Part shown: positions 37,128 to 46,939 of the stretch, one piece after another
Position numbering within the stretch: position 1 is the stretch's first letter
Layout of the letters: every line of letters starts with the position of its first letter
Assembly: GCA_030431095.1 (NCBI GenBank)
Contig: JAUIJU010000007.1
Coordinates: 34,844-98,843 of the forward strand
Direction: 5' to 3'
Source: Gammaproteobacteria bacterium
Lineage (GTDB): Bacteria; Pseudomonadota; Gammaproteobacteria; Xanthomonadales; SZUA-36
DNA: 64,000 bases
Position numbers and translations under genes: made by a program
The notes under the pieces: generated by a model
What the model was told of the DNA's origin: nothing
The model's database searches: none
The model's input: only the letters and a program-made list of their open reading frames with translations

Positions 37128-40067
37128 GTGTCGGAAAACCGCGAAGATAATCAGGCCGGAGGCATCCCCGGCTGGCTGCGTCCCTGGATGCACTGGCGGT
37201 TCAAGCGCTTCTGGTTGCTGGTCGCCCTGCTGCTCTACACCCTGGCCGGGTTCTTCCTGGCGCCCTGGGCGGTGCAACACACCCTGACCCGCGCCATGGC
37301 CGACACGGGACGCGGGTTGTCCATCACGCAGGTCCGCACCAACCCCTACGCACTGACCCTGGAAATGACCGGCTTCGCTCTGGCCGACGGGGATGGAGAA
37401 ACCCTGCTGGAATTCGACCGCCTGTTCGTCAACCTGCAGACCAGCTCCCTGTTTCGCTGGGCCTGGACGTTCCGGCTCATCCACCTGGCCGGCCTGCATG
37501 CCCACGAGGAACGTTTCGAAGGATCCGACACGCGCTTCATCCGCCTGCTCACCGACCTGGCCGGCGACCAGGAATTGCCGGAAGAGGAGGAGGAAGACGC
37601 CCCACCCAGGGCCATCATCCAGAAACTGGAAATCCTCGATGCCCGGCTGGGCATCATCGATCGGCCGACAGGTGACTACCAGGCCGTGTTCGGCCCGATT
37701 CGCATCGACGTGGAGGACGTGCGCACCTTGCCGGATCATGCCGGCAGCCAGGCAGTGGTACTGAACCTCAATGACGCCGACCGTATCGAGTGGCGTGGAG
37801 ACCTGCAGCTGATTCCTTTCCGCTCCCACGGCCAGCTGGAGCTGATCGGCGCCGACCTGCCCAACGTGCGCCGGTTCCTGGACTACTACCTGCCGTTCGA
37901 CCCACTGTTCGAACGGGTGGACGTTCGATTCGACTACGCGGTGAACCTGGTCGAGGCGGGTCTCTCTCTGCAGGTGTCGAATTTGCTGACAGAAGTCGAC
38001 GGCGCGAGCCTGACCCTGGACGAGGGCGGCGACCCCGTGGTTCGCCTGGCGCACCTGCGCGCGAACGGAGGGGCGCTGGACCTGCTCGAGCGTACGGCCT
38101 CGCTGGCAATGGTGTCCCTGGACGGCCTGTCCGTACGCGCGGCCCTCAGGGAGGACGGCAGCCTCAGCCTGCTCGACCTGGCGCCCCCGTCCGGGTCCAC
38201 GAACGAAGCGCCGCCAACGGTGGATACGTCCCCCTGGCAGTTGCGGGTCGATCGGCTGGACCTGGCCAACGGCAGGGCCGACCTGGTCGATGAGACGTCA
38301 GAGCCCGACCTGGCGCTGGGACTGCGCGAATTGACCGCAAGCCTGGCCGGGCTGGACCTGGCCGATGGCACCGTCATGCCCGCCACGCTGTCCACCCTGC
38401 TCGACTCGGGCGGACACGTCGCCTACGAGGGCGACCTGACCCTGTTTCCCGGACTCTCGACGCGAGGGAGACTGACCCTGGAAGCGGTCGCGCTGCCCCT
38501 CGTCCAGCCTTACCTGAACCCCATTGCCCGGGTCACCCTGGCCGGCGGTGCGCTGGACCTGGCCGGAACCCTGGCCCACGACCCGGATCAGCTGTTGTCC
38601 CTGGCCGGCGAGATGGCCATCACCGGTTTCGAACTGCACGACGGCGTACGCGACGAGCGCCTGGCCGCCTGGGACCGGCTGCAACTGGACCGCTTCGAAC
38701 TGGACTGGGCCGCACAGCGGGTCAATACGTCCGTGCTCGAGTTCCAGGGCCTGTTCGGGCGTTTCCACATTGCCGAGGACCTCAGCACCAACGTCGGCGA
38801 CCTGCTGGTGGCGTCGACGGCAGGCGAAGCGGATGAAGCACCGCCTCTGCCCGCCATCAGTGTCGGGGGTATACGACTGGACGGCGCCAGCCTGGACTTT
38901 TCCGATTTCTCGCTGCCCCTGCCTTTCCGAACCGAAATTCGCGAACTGGCCGGTGACGTGTCCACCCTGTCCACGACCAGCAGCGAACCGGCGTCGGTTA
39001 AGCTCGAAGGCCAGGTCAACGAGTACGGCCTGGCGCGCATCGACGGCGCACTCGACGCCTGGGACCCCACGCAGCAGACCGACATCACGATGACCTTCCG
39101 CAACCTGGAGATCTCGCGCCTGTCGCCCTACACCATCCAGTTCGCCGGCTACGCCATCGAGCAGGGCCGCATGGACATGGACCTGGGGTACGTGCTCGAC
39201 CAACGCCAGCTGCAGGGCGAAAACAACATCGTGATCCGCGAAATGGAGCTGGGTGAGAAAGTCGATCACCCGGACGCGGGCAGCCTGCCACTGGGTCTCG
39301 CCGTGGCCCTGCTCAAGGATTCGGAGGGCGTCATCGACATCGACGTACCCGTCGAAGGCGACCTGGACAACCCGGAGTTCCGCATCGGCGGAGTCATCTG
39401 GAAGGCCATCGGCAACCTGATCACCAAGATCGTCACGGCGCCTTTCCGGCTGCTGGGCAACCTGGTGGGCATGGACTCCGAGGACTTCGGCACCATGGCC
39501 TTCCAGCCCGGACGCGCCGACGTGTCGCCCCCCGACGAAGAAAAACTGGCCAAACTGGGCGAGGCCATGCTGAAGCGCCCGGAACTGGTGGTGGAAGTCG
39601 GTGGCAGCTGGGCGCCGGGACCGGACCGGCGCGCCCTTCAGGAAGCCCACGTGGCCGCCGACCTGGAGACGTGGCTGGACGCCAACCCCGGCGACGGCGA
39701 CGAGCTCTCCACCGACCGGGACCGGCGGGCGCTGGAAGCCCTGCACGCCGCCGCGGCGCCCGGTGAACCGCTGGACGCCCTGCAGGCACAGTACAGCGCA
39801 GCGCCGGCCGAGGATCCGGAAGCAGCGCCGGTGCTGGACGAAGCCGCCTACATTGCCGCGCTTCGCGAACGCCTGGTGTCCCTGGCGGATGTTGGCGAAG
39901 CGGAACTCGACGCCCTGGCACGGTCACGGGCCGCGGCGGTCATCGCGCGCCTGCACGAGAGTCAGCCGGAGGCGGAACTCAACGTTCGCGAAGTTGACCC
40001 GGAATCGGTGGAGACCGCCGCAGACGGCGCCGTACCGCTGGAACTGGGGGTGTCCACGGGCGACTGA
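37128..40067 (+). CDS. DUF748 / AsmA-like envelope protein
   Basis: A 979-residue protein with one N-terminal transmembrane helix (FWLLVALLLYTLAGFFLAPW) followed by a long periplasmic, beta-rich, AsmA-like region with DUF748 signature (SITQVRTNPYALTLEMTGF near the start; YGLARIDGALDAWDPTQQTD and GRMDMDLGYVLDQRQLQGEN later). Large AsmA-type proteins such as YhdP and TamB are thought to bridge the periplasm for lipid transport; for DUF748 this is an analogy. The GTG at 37128 has GGGGGGAAC just upstream. An in-frame GTG five codons earlier is possible. Confidence 0.88.
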   Translation: MSENREDNQAGGIPGWLRPWMHWRFKRFWLLVALLLYTLAGFFLAPWAVQHTLTRAMADTGRGLSITQVRTNPYALTLEMTGFALADGDGETLLEFDRLFVNLQTSSLFRWAWTFRLIHLAGLHAHEERFEGSDTRFIRLLTDLAGDQELPEEEEEDAPPRAIIQKLEILDARLGIIDRPTGDYQAVFGPIRIDVEDVRTLPDHAGSQAVVLNLNDADRIEWRGDLQLIPFRSHGQLELIGADLPNVRRFLDYYLPFDPLFERVDVRFDYAVNLVEAGLSLQVSNLLTEVDGASLTLDEGGDPVVRLAHLRANGGALDLLERTASLAMVSLDGLSVRAALREDGSLSLLDLAPPSGSTNEAPPTVDTSPWQLRVDRLDLANGRADLVDETSEPDLALGLRELTASLAGLDLADGTVMPATLSTLLDSGGHVAYEGDLTLFPGLSTRGRLTLEAVALPLVQPYLNPIARVTLAGGALDLAGTLAHDPDQLLSLAGEMAITGFELHDGVRDERLAAWDRLQLDRFELDWAAQRVNTSVLEFQGLFGRFHIAEDLSTNVGDLLVASTAGEADEAPPLPAISVGGIRLDGASLDFSDFSLPLPFRTEIRELAGDVSTLSTTSSEPASVKLEGQVNEYGLARIDGALDAWDPTQQTDITMTFRNLEISRLSPYTIQFAGYAIEQGRMDMDLGYVLDQRQLQGENNIVIREMELGEKVDHPDAGSLPLGLAVALLKDSEGVIDIDVPVEGDLDNPEFRIGGVIWKAIGNLITKIVTAPFRLLGNLVGMDSEDFGTMAFQPGRADVSPPDEEKLAKLGEAMLKRPELVVEVGGSWAPGPDRRALQEAHVAADLETWLDANPGDGDELSTDRDRRALEALHAAAAPGEPLDALQAQYSAAPAEDPEAAPVLDEAAYIAALRERLVSLADVGEAELDALARSRAAAVIARLHESQPEAELNVREVDPESVETAADGAVPLELGVSTGD

Positions 40068-40085
40068 CGCCGCGAAGGCGACGCC

Positions 40086-41651
40086 TCAGGGCAGGGACAG
40101 CGCCTCGCACAGCGCCACGTTGTCCTCCGTCACCCGCCGGATGGGGACCTGCCCCGAAAGCCCCAGGGAGGGCAATACGTACGTCACCATGGCGCTGTTG
40201 CAGCCACTGAAGGCCAGGCTGATGGTTCCCGCCGGCGTCGTTTCGGGTTGCGGTACGGCCTGGTCGAACACGCCGCCCCGGGTCAGGCTGACCTCGAGGT
40301 CGGCCCGACCACCGCGGTAGTTTCCGATCGCTGTGAGCCAGCGATGGCCCGGTTCTCCCAGGACCGCCGAAACGTCCTCGTCGGGCCGTTCCGTGTCGAA
40401 GGTAAACCAGGCCAGGAACAATTCCTGCCGGTTCGGGAACACGTTGATGAAAAAGCCCTGGCCGTCGGTGGACGCAAAGTACCAGGCGTCGTTGAGGCCC
40501 GGATTGATGGTAAAGGGAGGCTCCTCGGTCTGCGTCCCGTCACTGACACGGAACACCCCGACGCCACTGGCCGACAGGTACACGCTGCCGTCCTCGCCGG
40601 TGCCCCAGGTCAGGATGCTGAACCCCGAGTCATCGAGAATCGCCTGGTTCCAGCCCTGCCCTGACCGACTGAGGCCCCAGACGCGCCCCGAGCAGTAGTC
40701 GCCGAACAGGTAGGTGCCGTGCAGGTCCGGGTAGGCCTGGCCGCGGTACACCACACCGCCGGTCACCGAGCAGCCATGCGCGTGGCTATAGCCACCGACC
40801 GGAAGCACCAGCCCCGTGGGATCACAATCGTCCTGGTAGCAGTTGCTTCCTTCCATGCGATTCCACCCGTAATTCTGGCCACCACCGTCGAGCGCGCCCT
40901 GGACGTTGATTTCCTCGAAGCTGCCCTGCCCCACGTCCGCGATGTACAGGTCCCCGGTGAGGGTGTCGAAAGCGATGCGCCAGGGGTTGCGCAGTCCCCA
41001 GGCCCAGGTCTCGTCACGACCGGACTGGCCGACCAGGGGGTTGCCCTCGGGGATGGCATAACCGCCATGCGCCGGGTCAACGTCGATACGAATCAGGCTG
41101 CCCAGCAGCGTACCCGGGTCCTGGCCCTGGTCCAATGGATCCCCGGCGCCACCGCCGTCACCGATACCCAGGTAGAGGTAACCGTCGGGACCGAACTGCA
41201 ACTGGCCTCCGTTGTGGTTGGTTTGCGGTTGCGGCACGGTGAGCAGGATCTGCTCGCTGTCCGGGTCCGCGCGGTCGGGGTCGTCCGAGACGCTGAACCG
41301 GGACAGTACGGTGTCGCTGTCGCGATTGGTGTACCACGTGTAGAACAGCCCGGACTCGGCATAGTCCGGTGCGAACGCCAGGCTCAGCAGACCGCGCTCA
41401 CCGCCGCTGCGCACGCGTGCGGTGATGTCCAGAAACGGCAGATCGGCCTCCGCGCCATCGACCAGCACCCTGACCCGGCCGGGTTGCTCGACCAGGAACA
41501 GTCGCCCGCTACCGTCACCGGCGTGGCGGATATCCACCACGCCGCCCTGATCGGAGATTTGTTCGTATTGGAGATCCACGGCCCCGGACACTGGCGGGAC
41601 GAGGCCCAGCGTCAACAGCACCAGGGGCAATCGATAGCGCTTTGGCATCAT
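40086..41651 (-). CDS. Secreted PQQ-type sugar dehydrogenase with C-terminal aromatic module
   Basis: A 521-residue exported protein. The signal peptide (LPLVLLTLGLVPPVSGA) is followed by a six-bladed propeller of the soluble glucose/sorbosone dehydrogenase family (HAGDGSGRLFLVEQPGRVRV, ERGLLSLAFAPDY, PQPQTNHNGGQLQFGPDGYL, WGLRNPWRIAFD). These enzymes oxidise sugars using PQQ. From about residue 395 a separate module follows: NDAWYFASTDGQGFFINVFP, LFLAWFTFDTERP, GHRWLTAIGNY and a Cys pair (FSGCNS, NVALCEAL). It resembles the module in the secreted protein at 46940. It is convergent with the DUF748 gene. Confidence 0.88.
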   Translation of the reverse strand: MMPKRYRLPLVLLTLGLVPPVSGAVDLQYEQISDQGGVVDIRHAGDGSGRLFLVEQPGRVRVLVDGAEADLPFLDITARVRSGGERGLLSLAFAPDYAESGLFYTWYTNRDSDTVLSRFSVSDDPDRADPDSEQILLTVPQPQTNHNGGQLQFGPDGYLYLGIGDGGGAGDPLDQGQDPGTLLGSLIRIDVDPAHGGYAIPEGNPLVGQSGRDETWAWGLRNPWRIAFDTLTGDLYIADVGQGSFEEINVQGALDGGGQNYGWNRMEGSNCYQDDCDPTGLVLPVGGYSHAHGCSVTGGVVYRGQAYPDLHGTYLFGDYCSGRVWGLSRSGQGWNQAILDDSGFSILTWGTGEDGSVYLSASGVGVFRVSDGTQTEEPPFTINPGLNDAWYFASTDGQGFFINVFPNRQELFLAWFTFDTERPDEDVSAVLGEPGHRWLTAIGNYRGGRADLEVSLTRGGVFDQAVPQPETTPAGTISLAFSGCNSAMVTYVLPSLGLSGQVPIRRVTEDNVALCEALSLP

Positions 41652-41701
41652 GGTCGGAACCTTCGAAGAGGGGGGGTGGTGCGAGTCTAGCAAATCGTGA
41701 C

Positions 41702-42376
41702 TCAATGCCCCGCGGGCGGCGCTGCGGGCGCGGCGTTTCCGGAGGGGGCCGAACGCCGTGCGACCTTTCGCCGGTGTTGGCGCCAGGCGTTCACCACGCG
41801 GCTGCCGAGCAACACCGCCAGGATCACGGCGTACACCGTGGGCTCCAGCGTATCGAGCTTGACCTGCCAGTAGGTGTGCCACACGCCAAGGATGGCCGCC
41901 GGGTAGACCAGGCGGTGCAGGCGCTTCCAGCGCCGACCCAGGCGCCGCATCCACCCTCGCGTCGAGGTCACTGCCAGCGGCGCCAGCAGCAGCAGGGCCA
42001 GCAGGCCGATGGTCACGAAAGGCCGCTCGGCCACGTCCTCCCAGACCAGGCCCAGGTCGAGCGCCCGGTCCAGGCCGACGTACACCAGGAAATGCAGGGA
42101 CAGGTAAAAGAACGCGAACAGCCCCAGCATCCGCCGGTAGGCGAGCAGCCACGTCCACCCGGTCCATCGGCGCAACGGCGTGATGGCCAGGGTCAGCAGC
42201 AGCAAGCGCAGGGCCCAGGTGCCCGCCAGGTCCAGCAGGGCTTCCACCGGGTTGGGCCCCAGGTCCACACCAGCCATGCCGAAGGCGCCGGCCAGGCCGA
42301 ACCCGAAGGGCAGCAGCGCCAGCAGAAAGACCAGGGGCCTGGTCAGGCGATAGAAACCGCGGCTACCAGGTCGCAC
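41702..42376 (-). CDS. msrQ: Methionine sulfoxide reductase haem subunit MsrQ
   Basis: A 224-residue membrane protein with about six helices that feeds electrons from the quinone pool to MsrP. Likely haem histidines are in YLSLHFLVYVGLD, KRLHRLVYPAAI and GVWHTYWQVK. It starts with GTG 2 bp after the msrP stop, so the two are coupled. The C terminus is an Ala/Pro-rich tail (GNAAPAAPPAGH). Confidence 0.93.
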   Translation of the reverse strand: MRPGSRGFYRLTRPLVFLLALLPFGFGLAGAFGMAGVDLGPNPVEALLDLAGTWALRLLLLTLAITPLRRWTGWTWLLAYRRMLGLFAFFYLSLHFLVYVGLDRALDLGLVWEDVAERPFVTIGLLALLLLAPLAVTSTRGWMRRLGRRWKRLHRLVYPAAILGVWHTYWQVKLDTLEPTVYAVILAVLLGSRVVNAWRQHRRKVARRSAPSGNAAPAAPPAGH

Positions 42377-42378
42377 GT

Positions 42379-43344
42379 TCAGTAATTCCGTCGCAGGTCC
42401 AGGCCGGTGTAGAGGCCGGCCACCTCGTCGGCGTAGCCGTTGAAGGGTTGCGTGGGAATTCGCCCGGCGAACAGGCCGGCGCCGATCGGGCGCTCACTCG
42501 CCTGGCTCCAGCGCGGGTGGTCGACATCCGGGTTCACGTTGGCGTAGAACCCGTACTCCCGCGGTGCGGACAGGTTCCAGCTGGTCGCCGGTCGGCGCCG
42601 GGTGAACTCGATGGTGTCGATGGACTTGATGCTCTTGAAGCCGTATTTCCACGGCACCACCAGGCGCAGGGGCGCGCCGTTCTGATTGGGCAACTCCCGG
42701 CCATAAACGCCGACGGCCATCAGGGTCAGCGGGTGCATGGCCTCCTCCACGGTCAGGCCTTCCTCGTAAGGCCAGTCCAGGATGCCACGTCGTTGCCCGG
42801 GCATCTCTTCGGGGCGCATGACGGTGCGAAAACGAACGAACCTGGCCGAGGACTCCGGTTCGAATCGCAGCAACAGCTCGCGCAGGGGAATGCCGACCCA
42901 GGGAATCACCATCGACCAGGCCTCCACGCAGCGCAGGCGGTAGATGCGCTCCTGCAACCGGTGTGGCGACACCAGGTCTTCGAGCGCATAGTCGCCCGGT
43001 TTCGCGCACGCTCCGCCCACGCGTACGTTCCATGGTGCAGGACTGAAATCGCCGGAATGTCGCGCCGGATCGGATTTGCCCGTTCCGAATTCGTAAAAAT
43101 TGTTGTAGGTAGTGATGTCTTCCCAGCTGTTGGGCGCGCGCCCGGGGCGCTGAGTGGCGGGCTGCACGTCCTTCAGCAGCGGCGTCTGGCCCTGGTCAGA
43201 GCGTCGCTGCGCGACCGCCAGGGGGGACAGGGCCAGACCGGCCGAGGCGAGGCCCGCGCGACGCAGCCACTCGCGCCGGCGCAGGTACACCGATTCGGGG
43301 GTGATTTCCGAAGGCCGAATGGCTTCGGGCTTGCGAATCAACAT
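42379..43344 (-). CDS. msrP: Periplasmic methionine sulfoxide reductase MsrP (Mo enzyme)
   Basis: A molybdopterin enzyme that reduces oxidised methionines in periplasmic proteins. The product is 321 residues, with a Tat signal ([20 protein letters not shown], about 22-41). The Mo-binding Cys is C139 in [15 protein letters not shown]. Other family blocks are [20 protein letters not shown] and [15 protein letters not shown]. The ATG at 43344 places the twin-Arg signal correctly. It forms an operon with msrQ. Confidence 0.96.
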   Translation of the reverse strand: MLIRKPEAIRPSEITPESVYLRRREWLRRAGLASAGLALSPLAVAQRRSDQGQTPLLKDVQPATQRPGRAPNSWEDITTYNNFYEFGTGKSDPARHSGDFSPAPWNVRVGGACAKPGDYALEDLVSPHRLQERIYRLRCVEAWSMVIPWVGIPLRELLLRFEPESSARFVRFRTVMRPEEMPGQRRGILDWPYEEGLTVEEAMHPLTLMAVGVYGRELPNQNGAPLRLVVPWKYGFKSIKSIDTIEFTRRRPATSWNLSAPREYGFYANVNPDVDHPRWSQASERPIGAGLFAGRIPTQPFNGYADEVAGLYTGLDLRRNY

Positions 43345-43441
43345 GAAAGCTCCGGGTTTCGACAGGTTCCGGTCAAGAGACCGGCGACTGGCCCAAAACC
43401 TTACCCGATGAAGGGTCAATCGTGAGTGAACCCGGCGCCGG

Positions 43442-44500
43442 TCAGGCGGACTCCTCCATGTCCAGGCCCATCTGCCGCGCTCGGCGACGCCACTTGCGCC
43501 GCGCCAGATCCTGCATGTCGATGGTGGCGTCGCTCTCGTCAACGATTTCCAGGCCCAGCAGCGTCTCGATCAGGTCCTCCAGCGTCAGAATGCCCTGCAT
43601 GTCGCCGTATTCGTCCACCACCAGCATCATGTGCGAACGGGTTTGCTGGGCGCGGTTGAACGCGCGCCGCAGGGCCAGGGTTTCCGGCACCGAGGGCATG
43701 TCACGACGATAGTTTTCCAGCAACTTGTGGTGATTGCCGCGCGCCTGGGCCAGCAACAGATCGCTGCGCAGCACGAAACCCGTGACGTTGTCCGCATCGT
43801 CGCCCTGGTAAATCGGGATTCGCGAAAACGGCTCCTGTTCGTAACGGTGGAAAAATTCCTCCACCGTGGTCGTGTCGGGCAATGAAAACAGCACCGTGCG
43901 CGGCGTCATGGCGGCGTGCACCGGTGTGTCCTGCAGGGCCAGCAGGTTCTTCACCACGCGTGATTCCTGCGGACCCAGCTCACCTTCCTCGGCACTCAGG
44001 TCCGCCATGGCCGCGAACTCCTGTCGGCTGAAGCCGCTCAGGGTCGGGCCTTCCGTCATACCACGGGTCAACAACTCGGACATCTTCACGAACGGGTACA
44101 GCACCCAGACGAGTACGCGCAGGCCGTAGGCCGTGGCCGGCGCCAGCTGGCGCCAGTAAGTCGCGCCCAGGGTCTTGGGAATGATCTCGGAAAAGACCAG
44201 GATCAGCAGGGTCAGCACCGCCGAGGCCACGCCCAGGTAAGCACTGCCGAACACCACGGCGGCCTGGGCGCCGGCACCCGCGGCCCCGGCCGTGTGGGCG
44301 ATGGTATTGAGCGTGAGGATCGCCGCCAGCGGCTGGTTGATGTTTTCCTTCAGGCGTCGCAGGACCGTGCCCGAACCGTGGCCCTCTTCTTCCTTCAGCG
44401 CCACGTAGGCGGAGGTCACACTCAGCAACACGGCTTCCGCGATGGAACACAGGAAGGAGAAACCCAGAGCGATGAGCACGTAGATGATCAGCAGGGTCAT
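43442..44500 (-). CDS. CNNM/CorC-type membrane protein with CBS domains
   Basis: A 352-residue member of the CNNM (DUF21) family. Four hydrophobic segments make the DUF21 domain ([40 protein letters not shown]). A paired CBS domain follows ([39 protein letters not shown]). Family members are implicated in Mg2+/Co2+ export or, in one branch, Mg2+ homeostasis. The short C terminus lacks the CorC_HlyC domain. The ATG at 44500 starts directly at the first helix. Confidence 0.9.
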   Translation of the reverse strand: MTLLIIYVLIALGFSFLCSIAEAVLLSVTSAYVALKEEEGHGSGTVLRRLKENINQPLAAILTLNTIAHTAGAAGAGAQAAVVFGSAYLGVASAVLTLLILVFSEIIPKTLGATYWRQLAPATAYGLRVLVWVLYPFVKMSELLTRGMTEGPTLSGFSRQEFAAMADLSAEEGELGPQESRVVKNLLALQDTPVHAAMTPRTVLFSLPDTTTVEEFFHRYEQEPFSRIPIYQGDDADNVTGFVLRSDLLLAQARGNHHKLLENYRRDMPSVPETLALRRAFNRAQQTRSHMMLVVDEYGDMQGILTLEDLIETLLGLEIVDESDATIDMQDLARRKWRRRARQMGLDMEESA

Positions 44501-44749
44501 GATGGCCGCCAGTGTATCGCAACTACGACGCTGGGCGACCCCGTCACCGCATGCGACGAACGGAGCGCCGGGAAGCCCCGCGAAATGATATCCGTGGGCG
44601 CTCGGCTGCGTGTGTGCAGGTAAGGACAGCGGGTTCGGTCCCATGGCCCTTTCCTCCGGCCAAGGACTTTTCTCCCCCCAGCAGAAATCCCGCTGACTGA
44701 ACCCCGTCCGGGGCGGCCCTGGTCGCCCCGGGCGGGATTTGCATCGCAC

Positions 44750-46807
44750 TCAGCGGCCCCGATTCTCACCCACGCCAGCTTCCGTCTGGTCCGCATCCGC
44801 GACCAGCGCCAGCACACCCCCACCCACCAGCCGTGCATGCGACACCGTACGCCCGGGCAGCGGCACGCCGTCGAAGGACGCCGTTGCCAGCGTGTCACCC
44901 GACCCGGCGCCGGGCGCATCGATCAGCACTTCGCCGGCGCCGGTGTCCAGTCGCGCATTGGCGACCGATGGCCAGGCCAGCACGTAGTCACCTCGCGCGG
45001 GATAGGCCGGGTACAGGCCCAGCGTGGCGAACACCCGCCACGCCGCCGCGCATGCGTCCTCGCCCTGGCCCGAAGCCCGTTCCGACAGGATCCGGGAGAC
45101 CGCGCCGTCCGTTCTGGCCGGGTCGTTGGACACGGCGTACAGCCAGGGGACGTGGTGCAGGGCCGGCCGCGACGGGTCGTAGCGCCCCCCCGAGGACGGG
45201 TCGAAATAGGCGTCCAGTCGCGCCGCCAGCACCTGGCGGCCTCCCAGCAGCGTCAGCAAGCCGTCGATGTCAAACAGGGCCGGGGCCCACAAGGCTTGCC
45301 AGGGGTCACCGTGGGCGTAGTCGGCCGCGGCGGCCGACGACAGGCCCCCACGCGCGTCACGGGTGCGCCAGGCACGCTGCCGGTCGCGCCCCCGGAACCA
45401 GCCGGAATCGTGATCGAACAGCTGACGATAAAACAGGGTCCGCGTGGCGAAGGCCGCGGCCACCTCGCGCTCACCCAGCGCGGCCGCTACCGCGGCCACG
45501 GCGTGGTGTGCGCGGGCCGCCTGCAGGCTGCGACTGACCGCTTGCGGCTGATCGAAGGGGAAGTAACCGAGACGCTGATAGTCGGACCAGTCGACACCAT
45601 CATCGGTGACCGAGGCGTCGCGCATCATGGCGGGCAGCACCCGGGCGAAATCCGTCGGTGCCGGACTTCTTGCCGCCAGCGCAGCCAGCACCGGCAAGGC
45701 CGGCGCCAGCGCCGGACCTCCCTGTTCCCGGCCCCAGGAGGTGCGCACGGGAAAGCGGCCATACGCCTGTTGGTGGGCCATCAGCCCGTCCACCAGGTCG
45801 TTGGCCCGCTCAGGCGTGACCAGCGTCAGCAGCGGGATCAGCGCGGGGGCCTCGCGCGCCAGGTCCAGGTTGCCCACGTGCATCGCGCCGGGTGGCGCGC
45901 GCCGGATGGAATCGGCGCCGGCCCGGAATCGACCGTCTCGATCGGTGATGTCACCGTAATGCGCCAGCGTGCGGTACAGCGCCGTGGTCAGGACGGCGCG
46001 CTCCGGCTCCATCCCGCTGATCGACACGCGCTGCAACAGGCCGTTCCAGCGTCGCTGCACCGCACCCAGCGCGCGCTCGAATTCCCAGTGCTCCAGTTCG
46101 CCGAGGTTGGCGCGCGCGGCGGCCACGTCCACCGTGGACAGGGCCAGGCGGGCCCGTACAACGCCTTCTCCGACAGGAAAATGCAGATCCAGCGCCCCGT
46201 CCGGTCCAGGCGCCTGCACCGTGAAGGACGCGTCGAAACGCAATGCCAGGTGCAACTCCACGCCATCGGGACGGCGCAGCGAACCGGTCACGGCGCGCCG
46301 CCCCCGGGCCGGGACAAACGCCATGTGCGCCTGTCCACCCCCGCGCCACTGCAGGCGGATCGTCAGGCCCTCGTTCGGAAGTTCCGCGATGCGATACAGC
46401 GCCACGCGGCGGGTACCGGTCGCCTCGATGCGTGGGCCGCCGCCGGCCGTGCGTACCTGGAGGTGTCCCGGCGAGGCCACGACGCGCTCCACCACCCAGG
46501 CCGCTCCTCCGGCCTGCAAGGGGCGAAACCACAGGTCAGGCGCCGTGCCGTCACCGCGGGCATGGCGCAGGGCCTGGAGCGATTCCGCGTCAACCGCGGG
46601 CGACATCACCGGCGCCACGCGCAGCATGCCGAACGGCGCCTGCGCCGCCTGGTCGGCAGGCGCCGTGAGGATGACGCGGTCCACGGCGGACCGTGCGGCG
46701 GACCGCCCGGCAGCGGGGCCGGACGGGTCAGGCGCCGGCTCCTGGCCGCAGGCGGCGAGCAACCCAAGGCACAACAGGAACGCCGCGCGGCGCGCAAGTG
46801 GGGTCAT
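44750..46807 (-). CDS. GH92-like lipoprotein with altered catalytic region
   Basis: A 685-residue predicted lipoprotein (lipobox LAAC, C20). It has the layout of glycoside hydrolase family 92 alpha-mannosidases: APFGMLRVAPV, VQRRWNGLLQRVSISGMEPE, LTTALYRTLAHYGDITDRDG, ALHHVPWLYAVSNDP and AWRVFATLGLYPAYPA. Two landmarks are altered. The family GNDDxGxxxAW segment carrying the catalytic Asp pair reads GQGEDACAAAW, so aligned from the Trp the Asp pair becomes Gly-Glu. The Glu/Asn usually just before the HHxPxLY motif is missing. It may be inactive or have a changed substrate. The ATG at 46807 starts the signal; an earlier in-frame ATG is possible. Confidence 0.75.
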   Translation of the reverse strand: MTPLARRAAFLLCLGLLAACGQEPAPDPSGPAAGRSAARSAVDRVILTAPADQAAQAPFGMLRVAPVMSPAVDAESLQALRHARGDGTAPDLWFRPLQAGGAAWVVERVVASPGHLQVRTAGGGPRIEATGTRRVALYRIAELPNEGLTIRLQWRGGGQAHMAFVPARGRRAVTGSLRRPDGVELHLALRFDASFTVQAPGPDGALDLHFPVGEGVVRARLALSTVDVAAARANLGELEHWEFERALGAVQRRWNGLLQRVSISGMEPERAVLTTALYRTLAHYGDITDRDGRFRAGADSIRRAPPGAMHVGNLDLAREAPALIPLLTLVTPERANDLVDGLMAHQQAYGRFPVRTSWGREQGGPALAPALPVLAALAARSPAPTDFARVLPAMMRDASVTDDGVDWSDYQRLGYFPFDQPQAVSRSLQAARAHHAVAAVAAALGEREVAAAFATRTLFYRQLFDHDSGWFRGRDRQRAWRTRDARGGLSSAAAADYAHGDPWQALWAPALFDIDGLLTLLGGRQVLAARLDAYFDPSSGGRYDPSRPALHHVPWLYAVSNDPARTDGAVSRILSERASGQGEDACAAAWRVFATLGLYPAYPARGDYVLAWPSVANARLDTGAGEVLIDAPGAGSGDTLATASFDGVPLPGRTVSHARLVGGGVLALVADADQTEAGVGENRGR

Positions 46808-46939
46808 GGAGCGGTTGGGTGGGCGGTCATGGCGCACAGCTTAGGCAAACCCCACGCGACACGAAACCCCGGGACGAATGACGCACACGACGGCCGCCGC
46901 CTCTGCTACGCTCCGGGAAACGATGGCGGGAGCGGACAC

